Positions 36,099-44,782 of a stretch of 64,000 nucleotides of DNA are shown here, one piece after another. A program made the translations under genes and the position numbers. The stretch is from Sporolactobacillus sp. THM19-2. GTDB lineage: Bacteria > Bacillota > Bacilli > Bacillales > Sporolactobacillaceae. The notes beneath the pieces are model-generated. The model did no database searches and was not told the DNA's origin. It was given only the letters and a program-made list of their open reading frames with translations. Position 1 is the stretch's first letter. Every line of letters begins with the position of its first letter. The DNA is taken from contig NZ_SEMC01000013.1 in NCBI RefSeq assembly GCF_004153195.1, forward strand, positions 1 through 64,000, written 5' to 3'.

Positions 36099-36115
36099 TG
36101 TTATATGATCTAACA
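36099..36115. promoter_or_regulatory. TnrA/GlnR box 1
   Basis: TGTTA-TATGATC-TAACA fits TGTNA-N7-TNACA exactly. It lies 49 nt upstream of the -10 of the tnrA promoter, measured centre to end about -50, a distance typical for activation. Confidence 0.8.
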
Positions 36116-36142
36116 AGGTTCTTGTTAATCCGGACGTTTTGA

Positions 36143-36159
36143 TGTAATATAATCTTACA
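36143..36159. promoter_or_regulatory. TnrA/GlnR box 2, containing the tnrA -10 hexamer
   Basis: TGTAA-TATAATC-TTACA fits TGTNA-N7-TNACA exactly and encloses TATAAT (36148-36153). Binding here should block RNA polymerase, so repression by GlnR or TnrA is expected. Confidence 0.8.
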
Positions 36160-36201
36160 AATCAGAATTTCGAAAAAAAAAGAATCTGTGGAGGAGATAA
36201 A

Positions 36202-36534
36202 GTGGCTAACCACTCTAAGAAGGACGCCTATCTGTTTAAGAAGGTCATTACTATCGGGACAGTTTGTGAACTGACAGGTTTGAGCGAGCGCCAGATTCGT
36301 TACTATGAGAAGCGGAAATTAATTTTCCCTGAACGATCAGACCGCGGAAACAGAAAATATTCCTTCTCCGATGTTGAAACACTGATGGATATAGCCAATA
36401 AAATGGAGGATGGGATGCAGACATCGGAATTACGTAAGGAAATGCAGAAGAAAGAAAACAAAAAGGTAGACAGTAAACTGAGGGAAAGGATGATTCGCGG
36501 CCAGCTGAACGCCTATTTTAATAAACGGGACTGA
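36202..36534 (+). CDS. tnrA: TnrA, nitrogen-limitation transcription regulator
   Basis: 110-residue MerR-type regulator. The DNA-binding part (ITIGTVCELTGLSERQIRYYEKRKL, then RGNRKYSFSDVETLMDIANK) is followed by a short C-terminus ending RGQLNAYFNKRD, the segment that binds feedback-inhibited glutamine synthetase in TnrA. Length equals B. subtilis TnrA and is shorter than GlnR. GTG start after GGAGGAGA. Two perfect TnrA/GlnR boxes upstream support autoregulation. It stands alone, not next to glnA, which also favours TnrA over GlnR. Confidence 0.92.
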   Translation: MANHSKKDAYLFKKVITIGTVCELTGLSERQIRYYEKRKLIFPERSDRGNRKYSFSDVETLMDIANKMEDGMQTSELRKEMQKKENKKVDSKLRERMIRGQLNAYFNKRD

Positions 36535-36537
36535 ACG

Positions 36538-36562
36538 ATCCGGCAGTGGCCGGATTTTTTTT
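36538..36562 (+). terminator. Terminator of tnrA
   Basis: ATCCGGC / GCCGGAT with 4-nt loop and eight T. Confidence 0.93.
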
Positions 36563-36712
36563 GTCAGAAAGAGGATGATGATGCAGAAATTTTCCAGTCA
36601 TGTAAAAATCAGTGGGTTATTCACAAATTATTCATAAAACGTACATAGAAGAGTCATAATTATTTGCGGAAACCGGCTTAGATTCATACCGGGGAAGTTG
36701 TAAAGTAATAAG

Positions 36713-36728
36713 TGTGACAGATGTTACA
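36713..36728. promoter_or_regulatory. FNR/CRP-like palindrome before cydA
   Basis: TGTGA-CAGATG-TTACA differs from the FNR consensus TGTGA-N6-TCACA by one base. Its centre is about 80 nt before the cydA start. No fnr gene is in view, so function is uncertain. Confidence 0.45.
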
Positions 36729-36801
36729 TTTACAGGTGTTCAATTATTTAACCGTTTACATGTCTTCCTAACTTAATTTAAAAGAGAGAAGGGACGTATG
36801 T

Positions 36802-38205
36802 ATGGATGTCTTAAGCCTGGCTAGATTTCAGTATGCGGCAACGACTATCTTTCATTTCTTTTTCGTACCGCTGTCCATCGGGCTTGTACTGATTGTCTCA
36901 ATCATGGAGACGATGTATGTCGTCAAGAAAAATCCGGTTTATAAGAAAATGGCTCAGTTCTGGGGGAAACTGTTTTTGATCAACTTCGCAATAGGTGTTG
37001 TAACGGGGATTCTTCAGGAATTTCAGTTCGGCATGAACTGGTCGGAATACTCCCGGTTCATGGGTGATGTATTCGGTGCGCCGCTGGCTATTGAGGCGCT
37101 GCTTGCCTTCTTCATGGAGTCAACATTTATTGGCATCTGGCTTTTCGGCTGGGATCGTCTTTCAAAAGGCGCGCATCTGGCGTGTATCTGGCTTGTGACC
37201 GCTGGAACCACGCTCTCAGCACTGTGGATTCTCACAGCAAACTCTTTTATGCAGCATCCCGTCGGATTCACCATTAATAATGGGCGGGCGGAGATGAACG
37301 ATTTCTTCGCGTTGCTGGCCAATCCTCAGCTTTGGGTGGAATTTCCGCACACTGTATTCGGATCCTTTGCGACGGGTGCTTTTGTTGTCGCGGGAATCAG
37401 CGCGATTGTCCTGCTCAGGAAGAAACATATTGATTTCTATAAGAAATCATTCAAAATCGCTATTGTAATCGGTCTGATTTCGAGTCTGGCGCTCACCTTT
37501 TTCGGTCATTTTCAGGCGCAGTATCTCGTACAGACACAGCCTATGAAGATGGCTGCGAGTGAAGCGCTCTGGAAGGACAGCGGAGATCCGGGAGCGTGGA
37601 CCGTAACGGCTTCAATTGATCCAAAGAATCATGAGAATTCAGCTGAAATAAAAATTCCTTATCTGCTCAGCTATCTGTCCTATGGTAAATTCAGTGGAAG
37701 TGTAAAAGGGATGGAAAGCCTGCAAAAACAGTATGTTGAAAAATACGGCGAGGGCAACTATATTCCTCCTGTGCGGACGACCTTCTGGAGCTTCCGCATT
37801 ATGACCATAATGGGCGGCATTCTGTGCCTCCTGGCTATTATCGGCGCCATTCTTGCCTGGAGAAACAAACTGGTTAAGAGCAGATTCTTCCTGCACTGCA
37901 TGGTCGCCTCGATTGCTGTTCCGTTTATCGGTGGGACGATGGGCTGGATCATGACAGAAATTGGACGTCAGCCATGGACGGTATTTGGTTTCATGCAGAC
38001 GGCAGCGAGCGTATCGCCAAATGTTTCAGCCGGTGCCCTGCTTTTTTCGATCATTGCGTTTATGAGTATGTATACCATTTTGGCTGTTGTTATGATTTAC
38101 CTGTTTGCTCGTGTCATTAAACAGGGACCATCACTGGATAATAAAGAAACGGTTCAGTCGAATGATCCATTTGACGGGGAGGGATATCACGTTGTCACTC
38201 AATGA
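36802..38205 (+). CDS. cydA: Cytochrome bd ubiquinol oxidase subunit I
   Basis: 467-residue membrane subunit carrying haems b558, b595 and d. Haem ligand H18 is in TTIFHFFFVPLSIGL, the second histidine in EFPHTVFGSF, and the methionine-containing GRQPWTVFGFMQTAASVSP region is present. The quinol-binding loop is short, as usual in Bacilli. First gene of cydABCD; the end overlaps cydB by 14 nt. High-affinity terminal oxidase for low oxygen. Confidence 0.96.
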   Translation: MDVLSLARFQYAATTIFHFFFVPLSIGLVLIVSIMETMYVVKKNPVYKKMAQFWGKLFLINFAIGVVTGILQEFQFGMNWSEYSRFMGDVFGAPLAIEALLAFFMESTFIGIWLFGWDRLSKGAHLACIWLVTAGTTLSALWILTANSFMQHPVGFTINNGRAEMNDFFALLANPQLWVEFPHTVFGSFATGAFVVAGISAIVLLRKKHIDFYKKSFKIAIVIGLISSLALTFFGHFQAQYLVQTQPMKMAASEALWKDSGDPGAWTVTASIDPKNHENSAEIKIPYLLSYLSYGKFSGSVKGMESLQKQYVEKYGEGNYIPPVRTTFWSFRIMTIMGGILCLLAIIGAILAWRNKLVKSRFFLHCMVASIAVPFIGGTMGWIMTEIGRQPWTVFGFMQTAASVSPNVSAGALLFSIIAFMSMYTILAVVMIYLFARVIKQGPSLDNKETVQSNDPFDGEGYHVVTQ

Positions 38206-39205
38206 GCTGTGGTTTATACTGATTGCTGTTCTGTTCGTCGGTTTTTTCTTTCTGGAAGGTTACGATTTTGGTGTGGGCATGGCGACGCGGTTTGTTGCCA
38301 GAGATCAGCTGGAAAGACGCATTATGGTCAATACGATCGGACCGTTCTGGGATGCTAATGAGGTGTGGCTGATTACGGCCGGCGGGGCGATGTTCGCCGC
38401 TTTTCCCAACTGGTATGCCACATTATTCAGCGGGTTCTATATTCCGCTCGTGGTCATGCTGCTGCTTCTGATCGCCCGGGGTACGGCATTCGAATTTCGC
38501 GCCAAGGTCGCGCATCCAAAGTGGACCGGGACGTGGGACTGGGCCATTTTTATTCCCAGCCTGCTCGTGCCCTTCCTCTGGGGCGTTGTCTTCTCAGCAC
38601 TCGTTTATGGCCTGCCTATTGACAGTAAGATGAATATGCATGGTGTGTTTACAAGCTTCGTCAATCCGTACACCGTGCTCGGCGGGGTCCTGATTACGCT
38701 CCTTTGCCTTTATCATGGTCTGGTCTACCTGTGCCTGCGTACGGATGAAGACATTCAGGCACGGGCACGGAGCCTTGCCAAAAGGCTTTTCTGGGTGCTT
38801 GCCGCAGCTGCTGTTGCCTTTATCGTCGTTTCATTCTTTGTGACTGACATCTTTGAACTCAGAGGCGCCTTGCTGTATCCGATTTATGCGGTCGATGTCC
38901 TGGCGCTTATCCTGTCCGCCGTCTTTCTGTCGAAAAAGCGTGACGGCTGGGCATTCGGCATGAACGTCGGTGTGATCCTTCTGACCGTCGGATCTCTCTT
39001 CATCGGACTTTTCCCGAGAGTCATGATCAGTAACATCAATCCGGCTAATAATCTGACCATCTACAATGCAGCTTCCGGTTCCTATTCTCTGACGGTTATG
39101 ACGATTGTCGCACTGACGCTTCTGCCATTCGTTATCGGCTATTCGATCTGGAGTTATTATGTATTCAGAAAGAGAGTCACGAAGAAGGAAACCTTACAAT
39201 ATTAA
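38192..39205 (+). CDS. cydB: Cytochrome bd ubiquinol oxidase subunit II
   Basis: 337 residues with about eight membrane segments. N-terminal LNELWFILIAVLFVGFFFLEGYDFGVGM and WDANEVWLITAGGAMFAAFP are diagnostic. I assign the TTG at 38192, preceded by GGAGGGAT, since the upstream in-frame ATG at 38105 would add 29 residues overlapping cydA. Overlap with cydA indicates coupling. Confidence 0.95.
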   Translation: MSLNELWFILIAVLFVGFFFLEGYDFGVGMATRFVARDQLERRIMVNTIGPFWDANEVWLITAGGAMFAAFPNWYATLFSGFYIPLVVMLLLLIARGTAFEFRAKVAHPKWTGTWDWAIFIPSLLVPFLWGVVFSALVYGLPIDSKMNMHGVFTSFVNPYTVLGGVLITLLCLYHGLVYLCLRTDEDIQARARSLAKRLFWVLAAAAVAFIVVSFFVTDIFELRGALLYPIYAVDVLALILSAVFLSKKRDGWAFGMNVGVILLTVGSLFIGLFPRVMISNINPANNLTIYNAASGSYSLTVMTIVALTLLPFVIGYSIWSYYVFRKRVTKKETLQY

Positions 39206-39235
39206 ATCAGAATCAGATAGAAAGGACGTGAACGC

Positions 39236-39298
39236 TTGGCCATCCTGACATCCAGCACGGGTTTTTGCCAAGCATGTCTATGGATCGCGATATATTAA
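39236..39298 (+). CDS. Possible 20-residue leader ORF overlapping the cydC start
   Basis: TTG at 39236 has the only good ribosome site in the cydB-cydC gap (AAAGGACGTG, 5-10 nt upstream). Its frame runs 20 codons and stops at 39296-39298, 16 nt beyond the cydC ATG in another frame. The arrangement would couple cydC translation to the leader. It could instead reflect an ancient frameshift at the cydC 5' end. Confidence 0.35.
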   Translation: MAILTSSTGFCQACLWIAIY

Positions 39299-41013
39299 CT
39301 TATCCTGGTGCCAGGCGTCTCTTTGTCTCAGCAGCTTTTCTGACTTTAATCGAAGGGCTGTGTATTATCGGCCAGGCTGGGCTGTTAGCCGGTCTTGTGT
39401 CCGATCTTTTTACAGGACGATCGATTTCTTCAATGGGCAATCAGATCGTTCTTTTTTTTATTGTTCTGGCGATCAGGCATCTGTGTGTCTTAACGATTAA
39501 ATCTCTTTCTTTTCGCTTTGCTGAGCGCACCAGTAAGTCGATGCGGAAAAGGTTCCTGAACAGATTATTTTTCACAGGATCGGAACAGATCAGAACAGGC
39601 GGATCCGGGACACTTGTCACGCTGACCCTTGAAGGCGTGGCGCAGGTGCGTCATTACCTGGAGCTGTTTATTCCAAAAATCGTTGCGAACGGGATCCTGC
39701 CGCTGATGATTCTGGTCTATGTCCTGACAAAAGACTGGCTGTCCGCTTTAATCCTTTTTCTGACCATGCCTGTTCTGATTATCTTTATGATTCTGCTCGG
39801 ACTCGCCGCGCAGAAAAAGATGGATGACAGGTGGGCTTCTTACCGCGTGCTGTCCAACCACTTTCTGGATTCGCTTCGCGGACTGCCGACCCTGCGCTAT
39901 CTGGGACTTGGAAAAATTCATGCCAAAACCATTGAGAGAGTCAGTGATAAATACAGAAAAATGACGATGGGGACGCTGAAACTTGCTTTTCTTTCCTCAT
40001 TTGCACTTGATTTCTTTACCATGTTGTCTATAGCTTTTGTCGCTGTTGCTCTGGGTCTCCGGCTGATTGACGGGCATATATTACTCGAGCCGGCGCTCAC
40101 TGTACTAATTCTGGCCCCTGAATATTTTACGCCTGTCCGTGAACTCGGGCAGGACTACCATGCGACTCTGGACGGGAAGGAAGCTGCTGAAAAAATCAAT
40201 CATATCGCCCCTCAGCAAGAAAAAGAAGAGACGACAGGGGAAGAGGCCAGTGCCGACCGGTGGCAATGGTCGGATCACGCGATTCTGAAACTAAATGAGG
40301 TCTCGGCGGTTTATCAGGACAGCAACGGGAAAAAGGCACTGAATGATATCTCTTTTTCCGCACGGGGTGATGAAACCATCGGGATCATTGGATCCAGCGG
40401 GGCGGGGAAGTCGACTTTAATTGATGTCATCGGTGGTTTTCTGGCCACGGCATCCGGTCATATTGAAGTCAATGGCGTACCTGGATCATTTGCTTCAGGA
40501 GCCTGGAGAAAACAGGTGACCTATATTCCCCAGCATCCCTATATTTTTAGCGCCTCCCTTGGCGAAAATGTCGCCTTTTATCAGCCGGATGCATCCGGAA
40601 ACCAGATCCGGGAGGCTGTTCGCGCCGCCGGACTGGATCAGCTGGTGAAGGAATTTCCGGGCGGGCTTGATGAGAAGATTGGCGCAGGCGGAAGGCCATT
40701 AAGCGGTGGCCAGGAACAGCGGGTCGCTCTGGCACGGGCTTTTCTATGTAACCGGCCGGTTCTGCTGCTTGATGAACCCACTGCTCATCTCGACATTGAA
40801 ACTGAGTATGAACTGAAACAGACGATGATCCGTTTATTCAAAGGGAAACTTGTATTGATGGCAACACACAGACTGCACTGGATGGATCAGATGGACCGTA
40901 TTCTGGTCATTGACAGGGGCCGGATTGTTGAATCCGGGCCGCAGGATGAGCTGATCCGCAAAAATGGTGTGTACACCCGTCTGGTACGGTCACAATTGGA
41001 GGGACAATCATGA
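39280..41013 (+). CDS. cydC: ABC transporter CydC, cytochrome bd assembly
   Basis: About 577 residues: six-segment membrane domain (to about 310), then nucleotide-binding domain with Walker A GSSGAGKST, signature LSGGQEQRVALARA and Walker B PVLLLDEPTAHLD. CydCD exports cysteine/glutathione-type thiols or handles haem needed for bd oxidase maturation. ATG 39280 gives MDRDILTYPGARRL, matching known N-termini, but has no ribosome site of its own (see leader ORF). Naming follows Bacillus order. The end overlaps cydD (ATGA). Confidence 0.9.
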   Translation: MDRDILTYPGARRLFVSAAFLTLIEGLCIIGQAGLLAGLVSDLFTGRSISSMGNQIVLFFIVLAIRHLCVLTIKSLSFRFAERTSKSMRKRFLNRLFFTGSEQIRTGGSGTLVTLTLEGVAQVRHYLELFIPKIVANGILPLMILVYVLTKDWLSALILFLTMPVLIIFMILLGLAAQKKMDDRWASYRVLSNHFLDSLRGLPTLRYLGLGKIHAKTIERVSDKYRKMTMGTLKLAFLSSFALDFFTMLSIAFVAVALGLRLIDGHILLEPALTVLILAPEYFTPVRELGQDYHATLDGKEAAEKINHIAPQQEKEETTGEEASADRWQWSDHAILKLNEVSAVYQDSNGKKALNDISFSARGDETIGIIGSSGAGKSTLIDVIGGFLATASGHIEVNGVPGSFASGAWRKQVTYIPQHPYIFSASLGENVAFYQPDASGNQIREAVRAAGLDQLVKEFPGGLDEKIGAGGRPLSGGQEQRVALARAFLCNRPVLLLDEPTAHLDIETEYELKQTMIRLFKGKLVLMATHRLHWMDQMDRILVIDRGRIVESGPQDELIRKNGVYTRLVRSQLEGQS

Positions 41014-42779
41014 AAGAATGGTTTGTACCTTATGCACAGAAACATTGGAGAGGGCTCGTTCTTTCAGCCGTTCTGATGTTCTTCGCACTCTTTTGTGCAG
41101 CCGGACTGCTCTTTACATCCGGGTACCTGATTTCAAAAGCGGCCCTTCAGCCGGAAAACATCCTGATGATTTATGTTCCGATTGTGGGTGTCCGTGCTTT
41201 CGGGATTTTCCGTGCGGTCTTCCAGTATGCCGGGCGCCTGACCAGTCACAGTACCATCCTGCGCATTCTTTCAGAAATGCGTATCAGACTGTATCACTGT
41301 CTTGAACCTGCGGCCCTGTTTATCCGGTCGAGGTTTCGTACCGGAGATCTGTTAGGTGTGCTTTCTGATGATATTGAGCATCTTCAGGATATTTTTCTCA
41401 GAACCGCACTGCCAGGGGGAACGGCCCTTCTGATTTATGCGCTGTGGATTGGCTTTCTCGGCTGGTTTGACCCGGTCTTTGCGATTCTTCTGGGCTTATA
41501 TTTTCTGATTTTACTGGTCGTTTTTCCCCTGGTCTCACTGATGTGGGCCGGGAAGGCACATAAACGCTTATCAGGAATCAGGCACGGGCTGTATGACAAA
41601 CTGACTGATGCCGTTCTCGGCGCGGGTGACTGGATGATGTCCGGCCGTCAGAAGGATTTTATCAGCAGTTATGAGGGACTGGAAAATCAGTCCATGCTCG
41701 TCACGAGACGCCTGAACCAGATCAAGATCTGGCGTGACTTTGTCTGTCAGCTGCTGATCGGACTGGCCGTTATTTTTCTCTTGATATGGTCCGGACATAT
41801 GGCGTCTGGCGGGCATATGCAGTCCACACTGATCGCTGCATTTGTCCTGGTGACGTTTACCATATCAGAATCATTTGTCCCGGTTTCAGAGGCAGTTGAA
41901 CGTCTGCCGCAATACAGGGAGGCTTTTACAAGACTCTCTAAAGTGGATAAAAGGGATCCGGATCTCCCCTCAGTTGCGGACAGTCAGCCTGTCCGGCCGG
42001 ATATGCGCGAAATAGTCATTGAGGCGAACCATGTCTTTTATCGGTATAAGAAAAAGGACGAATGGGCACTGCAGGATCTCTCCTTTCGTATCGGGCAGGG
42101 TGAGCGCGTCGCATTAATCGGGAGAAGCGGGGCAGGAAAGACGACCTTGATTCATACCATTTACGGAGCGCTCAGACCGTCCAGAGGATCTCTGACGCTC
42201 AATGGGGTACTTGCATACCGGTTTGGCGACAACATGTCGGAGTATATTGCTGTACTGGATCAGAACCCGCATCTCTTTGATACGTCAGTCCGGAATAACC
42301 TTGCTCTGGGTAATGAGCAGGCGACTGAAGAAGAACTCGTACAGGCAGCCAAGGCAGTCGGGCTGCATGAGCTTATTGAGCAGTTACCGAAAGGGTACCG
42401 GACGCAGATGCACGAAGCCGGATCGATTTTTTCCGGCGGAGAACAGGAGCGCCTGGCCCTGGCACGAATTCTGCTGAAACAGACGCCAGTCGTCATTCTT
42501 GATGAACCGACTGTGGGGCTTGATCCGATCACGGAGAAAAAGCTGCTGCAGACGATATTTTCAACTTTGAAAGGGAAAACGTTGATCTGGATTACCCATC
42601 ATCTGACAGGGGCTGAAAAAATGGATCAGATTTTCTTCATGGAAAACGGGCGATTCTGTATGAAAGGGGATCACCGTCATTTAATGAGGACGTATCCAAG
42701 ATACCGCCGGCTCTATCAGCTGGATGTTCCGGATCATTTAAAACACATGCTTGATGCGTCATTTAATGAGGACATATGA
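41010..42779 (+). CDS. cydD: ABC transporter CydD, cytochrome bd assembly
   Basis: 589 residues, half-transporter partner of CydC: membrane domain to about 320 (with GYLISKAALQPENILMIYVPIVGVRAFGI), Walker A GRSGAGKTT, a slightly degenerate signature FSGGEQERLALARI and Walker B PVVILDEPTVGLD. GGAGGG is 10 nt before the ATG. Last gene of cydABCD, closed by a terminator. Confidence 0.92.
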   Translation: MKEWFVPYAQKHWRGLVLSAVLMFFALFCAAGLLFTSGYLISKAALQPENILMIYVPIVGVRAFGIFRAVFQYAGRLTSHSTILRILSEMRIRLYHCLEPAALFIRSRFRTGDLLGVLSDDIEHLQDIFLRTALPGGTALLIYALWIGFLGWFDPVFAILLGLYFLILLVVFPLVSLMWAGKAHKRLSGIRHGLYDKLTDAVLGAGDWMMSGRQKDFISSYEGLENQSMLVTRRLNQIKIWRDFVCQLLIGLAVIFLLIWSGHMASGGHMQSTLIAAFVLVTFTISESFVPVSEAVERLPQYREAFTRLSKVDKRDPDLPSVADSQPVRPDMREIVIEANHVFYRYKKKDEWALQDLSFRIGQGERVALIGRSGAGKTTLIHTIYGALRPSRGSLTLNGVLAYRFGDNMSEYIAVLDQNPHLFDTSVRNNLALGNEQATEEELVQAAKAVGLHELIEQLPKGYRTQMHEAGSIFSGGEQERLALARILLKQTPVVILDEPTVGLDPITEKKLLQTIFSTLKGKTLIWITHHLTGAEKMDQIFFMENGRFCMKGDHRHLMRTYPRYRRLYQLDVPDHLKHMLDASFNEDI

Positions 42780-42780
42780 A

Positions 42781-42816
42781 AAATGCCCGGCTGGTTTCAG
42801 CCGGACATTTTTTTTA
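42781..42816 (+). terminator. Terminator of cydABCD
   Basis: AAATG-CCCGGCTG / AGCCGG-CATTT hairpin with T run. Confidence 0.88.
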
Positions 42817-42821
42817 GGCGA

Positions 42822-42998
42822 TCAACAAACGAAAGCCGCGCCTACAATGATTAACAGGATGAACAGAACCACAATCAGCGCGAAGCTGTTACCGCAGGAT
42901 ACCCCGCCTACCGGGTATTGAGGTTTACAGCCACAGCTGTCCCCATAGCCGCCGTAAGCCTGGTTGGACGGATAGCCGCCAAAACCAAAGTTGCCCAT
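42822..42998 (-). CDS. YjcZ family sporulation small protein
   Basis: A 58-residue ORF: a glycine/tyrosine-rich start (MGNFGFGGYPSNQAYGGYG), several cysteines (CGCKP), then a C-terminal hydrophobic helix NSFALIVVLFILLIIVGAAF and a terminal cysteine. The hydrophobic tail is the hallmark of YjcZ/YczM-type proteins, several of which are made during sporulation. AAAGGAG precedes the ATG. Convergent with cydD. Confidence 0.85.
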   Translation of the reverse strand: MGNFGFGGYPSNQAYGGYGDSCGCKPQYPVGGVSCGNSFALIVVLFILLIIVGAAFVC

Positions 42999-43260
42999 TC
43001 AAGTCACTCCTTTACCAAGTGATATGATATTCTATGATGTCCCCGGGTATTTGGCGATGAAAAATAACATCTCCGGGAAGAGATGTGCGGACGCCCAGAT
43101 GCATCTGTGTAAAGGAAAGACATCGATACTGAAGAAGTACGGCACTTTTGGGGATACTTGCGACGCGCTTCGATAAGCGAGGCAGAGCTTGCTGCGATTT
43201 ACCCCGGGCTCGTTCCGGAACCGTTTTAGCAGTGCCTTATTGTCTGATTATAGATGGAGC

Positions 43261-43359
43261 TTAACTGTCTGCAGCAGCCCAATGGGTTTAACTGATAATC
43301 AATGCGGGATGCGCGCAGGCTAAAAACAAGGGCGTCCTGTGCGCTCGAAAAGCCCTCAC
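43261..43359 (+). repeat. Dispersed intergenic hairpin repeat, copy D (partial)
   Basis: Matches copy A from its middle (AATGGGTTTAACTGATAATCA) through the internal insert (GGGATGCGCGCAG, AAGGGCG, TCCTGTGCGC-TCGAAAAGCC). The left third and the terminal ACTGATT arm are missing or decayed. Confidence 0.65.
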
Positions 43360-43620
43360 AGAAGCGCACATGCTTTCCGCGGAAGCAATCGACTGATCTT
43401 GTCGGACGTACCCATTGGCAGTGTCCGCCTGTTTGCTGTAAAACATGACTGGCCGGTCTATATGGATGAGTCGCTCAAAAGGTTTAAAACCATTTTTTCG
43501 GCATGTGGAAGCAGTCATTCCGCTATTGAACTGACTGTGGATAAGCTTTTTCATATGGAAAGAGGGAGAGCCGGGGTTAACGTCTGCAAGGACTGGCCGG
43601 AAGAGAAGAAAGAAGGATGA
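43339..43620 (+). pseudogene. Possible 5'-truncated gene remnant next to repeat D
   Basis: An open frame with protein-like codons from about 43391 (LSDVPIGSVRLFAVKHDW, later MERGRAGVNVCKDW) ends at 43620, but its beginning lies inside repeat D and there is no ribosome site. I do not recognise the family. It may be the 3' part of a gene disrupted by the repeat, or chance. Confidence 0.25.
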
Positions 43621-43694
43621 TCCCGGTCAATCGCGAACGTTGCGCAGAAAATGGGCCCGACATCGCTCAAGACCTGGTGGCTCTTGAAATGAGC

Positions 43695-43881
43695 AGACGG
43701 AGAAATTCCGCTTAACTTAGGAAAAAGGATACAAGCGAGCTTCAATAGACGGAGAGATTCCGCCTGTTGACTCAAAAAACATGAAAATGGGGGATATTAC
43801 ATTGCCTAATCGGAAATCCTCCGCTTATGATACGCCGAAACTCGTTCGGTTCTGCATTTAAGAAGAGAATCTCCGCTTATT
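43695..43881 (+). repeat. Second dispersed repeat family, copy 2 (four units)
   Basis: Units AGACGGAGAAATTCCGCTTA-like start at 43695, 43747, about 43810 and 43865. Spacing of the first three and the intervening AAAAAAC-ATGAAAATGGGG text match copy 1 at 24794. No coding potential between 43621 and 44051. Confidence 0.75.
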
Positions 43882-44051
43882 AAGCAGAAAATAATGATCC
43901 TGTCGATCGTTTGGATCGTGCGGCTGATGTGATTCATACTGATCTAAGCGCCACCCATGATGGACAGACTCAAGCCCGGCCTGAGGTGGGCTTGACAACC
44001 TCTGCCCATTCCCTCATTCTTATTAATGATCAAGTGTCTGGAGGATGGAAA

Positions 44052-44678
44052 ATGGGAAAAATGGATGAACAGATCATCGTAGTCAACAGGGCACTGCTAT
44101 TCACCGGAAACAAGGGCAGTGATCTGACTTTTCAGGGGACGGAGCAATCCGGTGACTCTATTTCAGAAATGGAACATAATATGGCCAGACATTACCAGGT
44201 AATGAGACGTGGCGATGCGGAAGAAAATCCTGAATATAAACAGCCGATTCCGTATGCTGTACTGCATAGAGGAAATCACTTTTTTACATATACCCGTCTT
44301 GGCGGCGGCGGAGAAAAAAGACTGCATGGCAGACTGTCTGTCGGGGTGGGCGGTCACATGAACCAGGCAGCAGGAGCAGATGATTTTCATCAGGTCCTGA
44401 ACGTAAACCTGCGCCGGGAAATAGATGAAGAACTGAACATTACGGGAGTAAACCGGCTGGATCTTCGTACCATCGGTCTGATTAATGATGACGCAACAGA
44501 AGTCGGACGTGTTCATATTGGCGTCCTTATATCCATCGAACTCCCCGATTCCGCGACGGTATCGGTTCGCGAAAAAGACAAGCTCGCGGGAGCATGGATG
44601 ACTCTTGATGAACTGACAGCAAAGAAAGAGAAGATGGAAAGCTGGTCAGTGTTTGCCGTGGATGTTCTCAGCCGCTGA
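44052..44678 (+). CDS. Nudix hydrolase-like protein
   Basis: About 208 residues from ATG 44052 (GGAGG 7 nt upstream). A modified Nudix box runs from GVGGHMNQAAGADDFHQVL to LRREIDEELNI: the REUXEE part is intact while the first glycine-to-glutamate spacing is stretched by an insertion. A predicted beta-strand-rich N-terminus and VHIGVLISIELPD follow the fold. Substrate unknown; related proteins are annotated as phosphoesterases. The longer frame beginning at 43911 runs back through non-coding text. Confidence 0.75.
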   Translation: MGKMDEQIIVVNRALLFTGNKGSDLTFQGTEQSGDSISEMEHNMARHYQVMRRGDAEENPEYKQPIPYAVLHRGNHFFTYTRLGGGGEKRLHGRLSVGVGGHMNQAAGADDFHQVLNVNLRREIDEELNITGVNRLDLRTIGLINDDATEVGRVHIGVLISIELPDSATVSVREKDKLAGAWMTLDELTAKKEKMESWSVFAVDVLSR

Positions 44679-44782
44679 TCTGCAGCTTCATTTGGTTAGA
44701 TTTACATTTTTTATGAAACAGACTGAAATTAAGTTATACTGAAGTTAAATGACGGGGAAATTAAATTTTAGAAAGATGGTAG

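Noticed and set aside
36612-36640. Rex operator before cydA (TTATTCACAAATTATTCATAA)
   Set aside because: The two TTATTCA elements are direct, not inverted; the TTGTGAA partner arm of a Rex site is missing.
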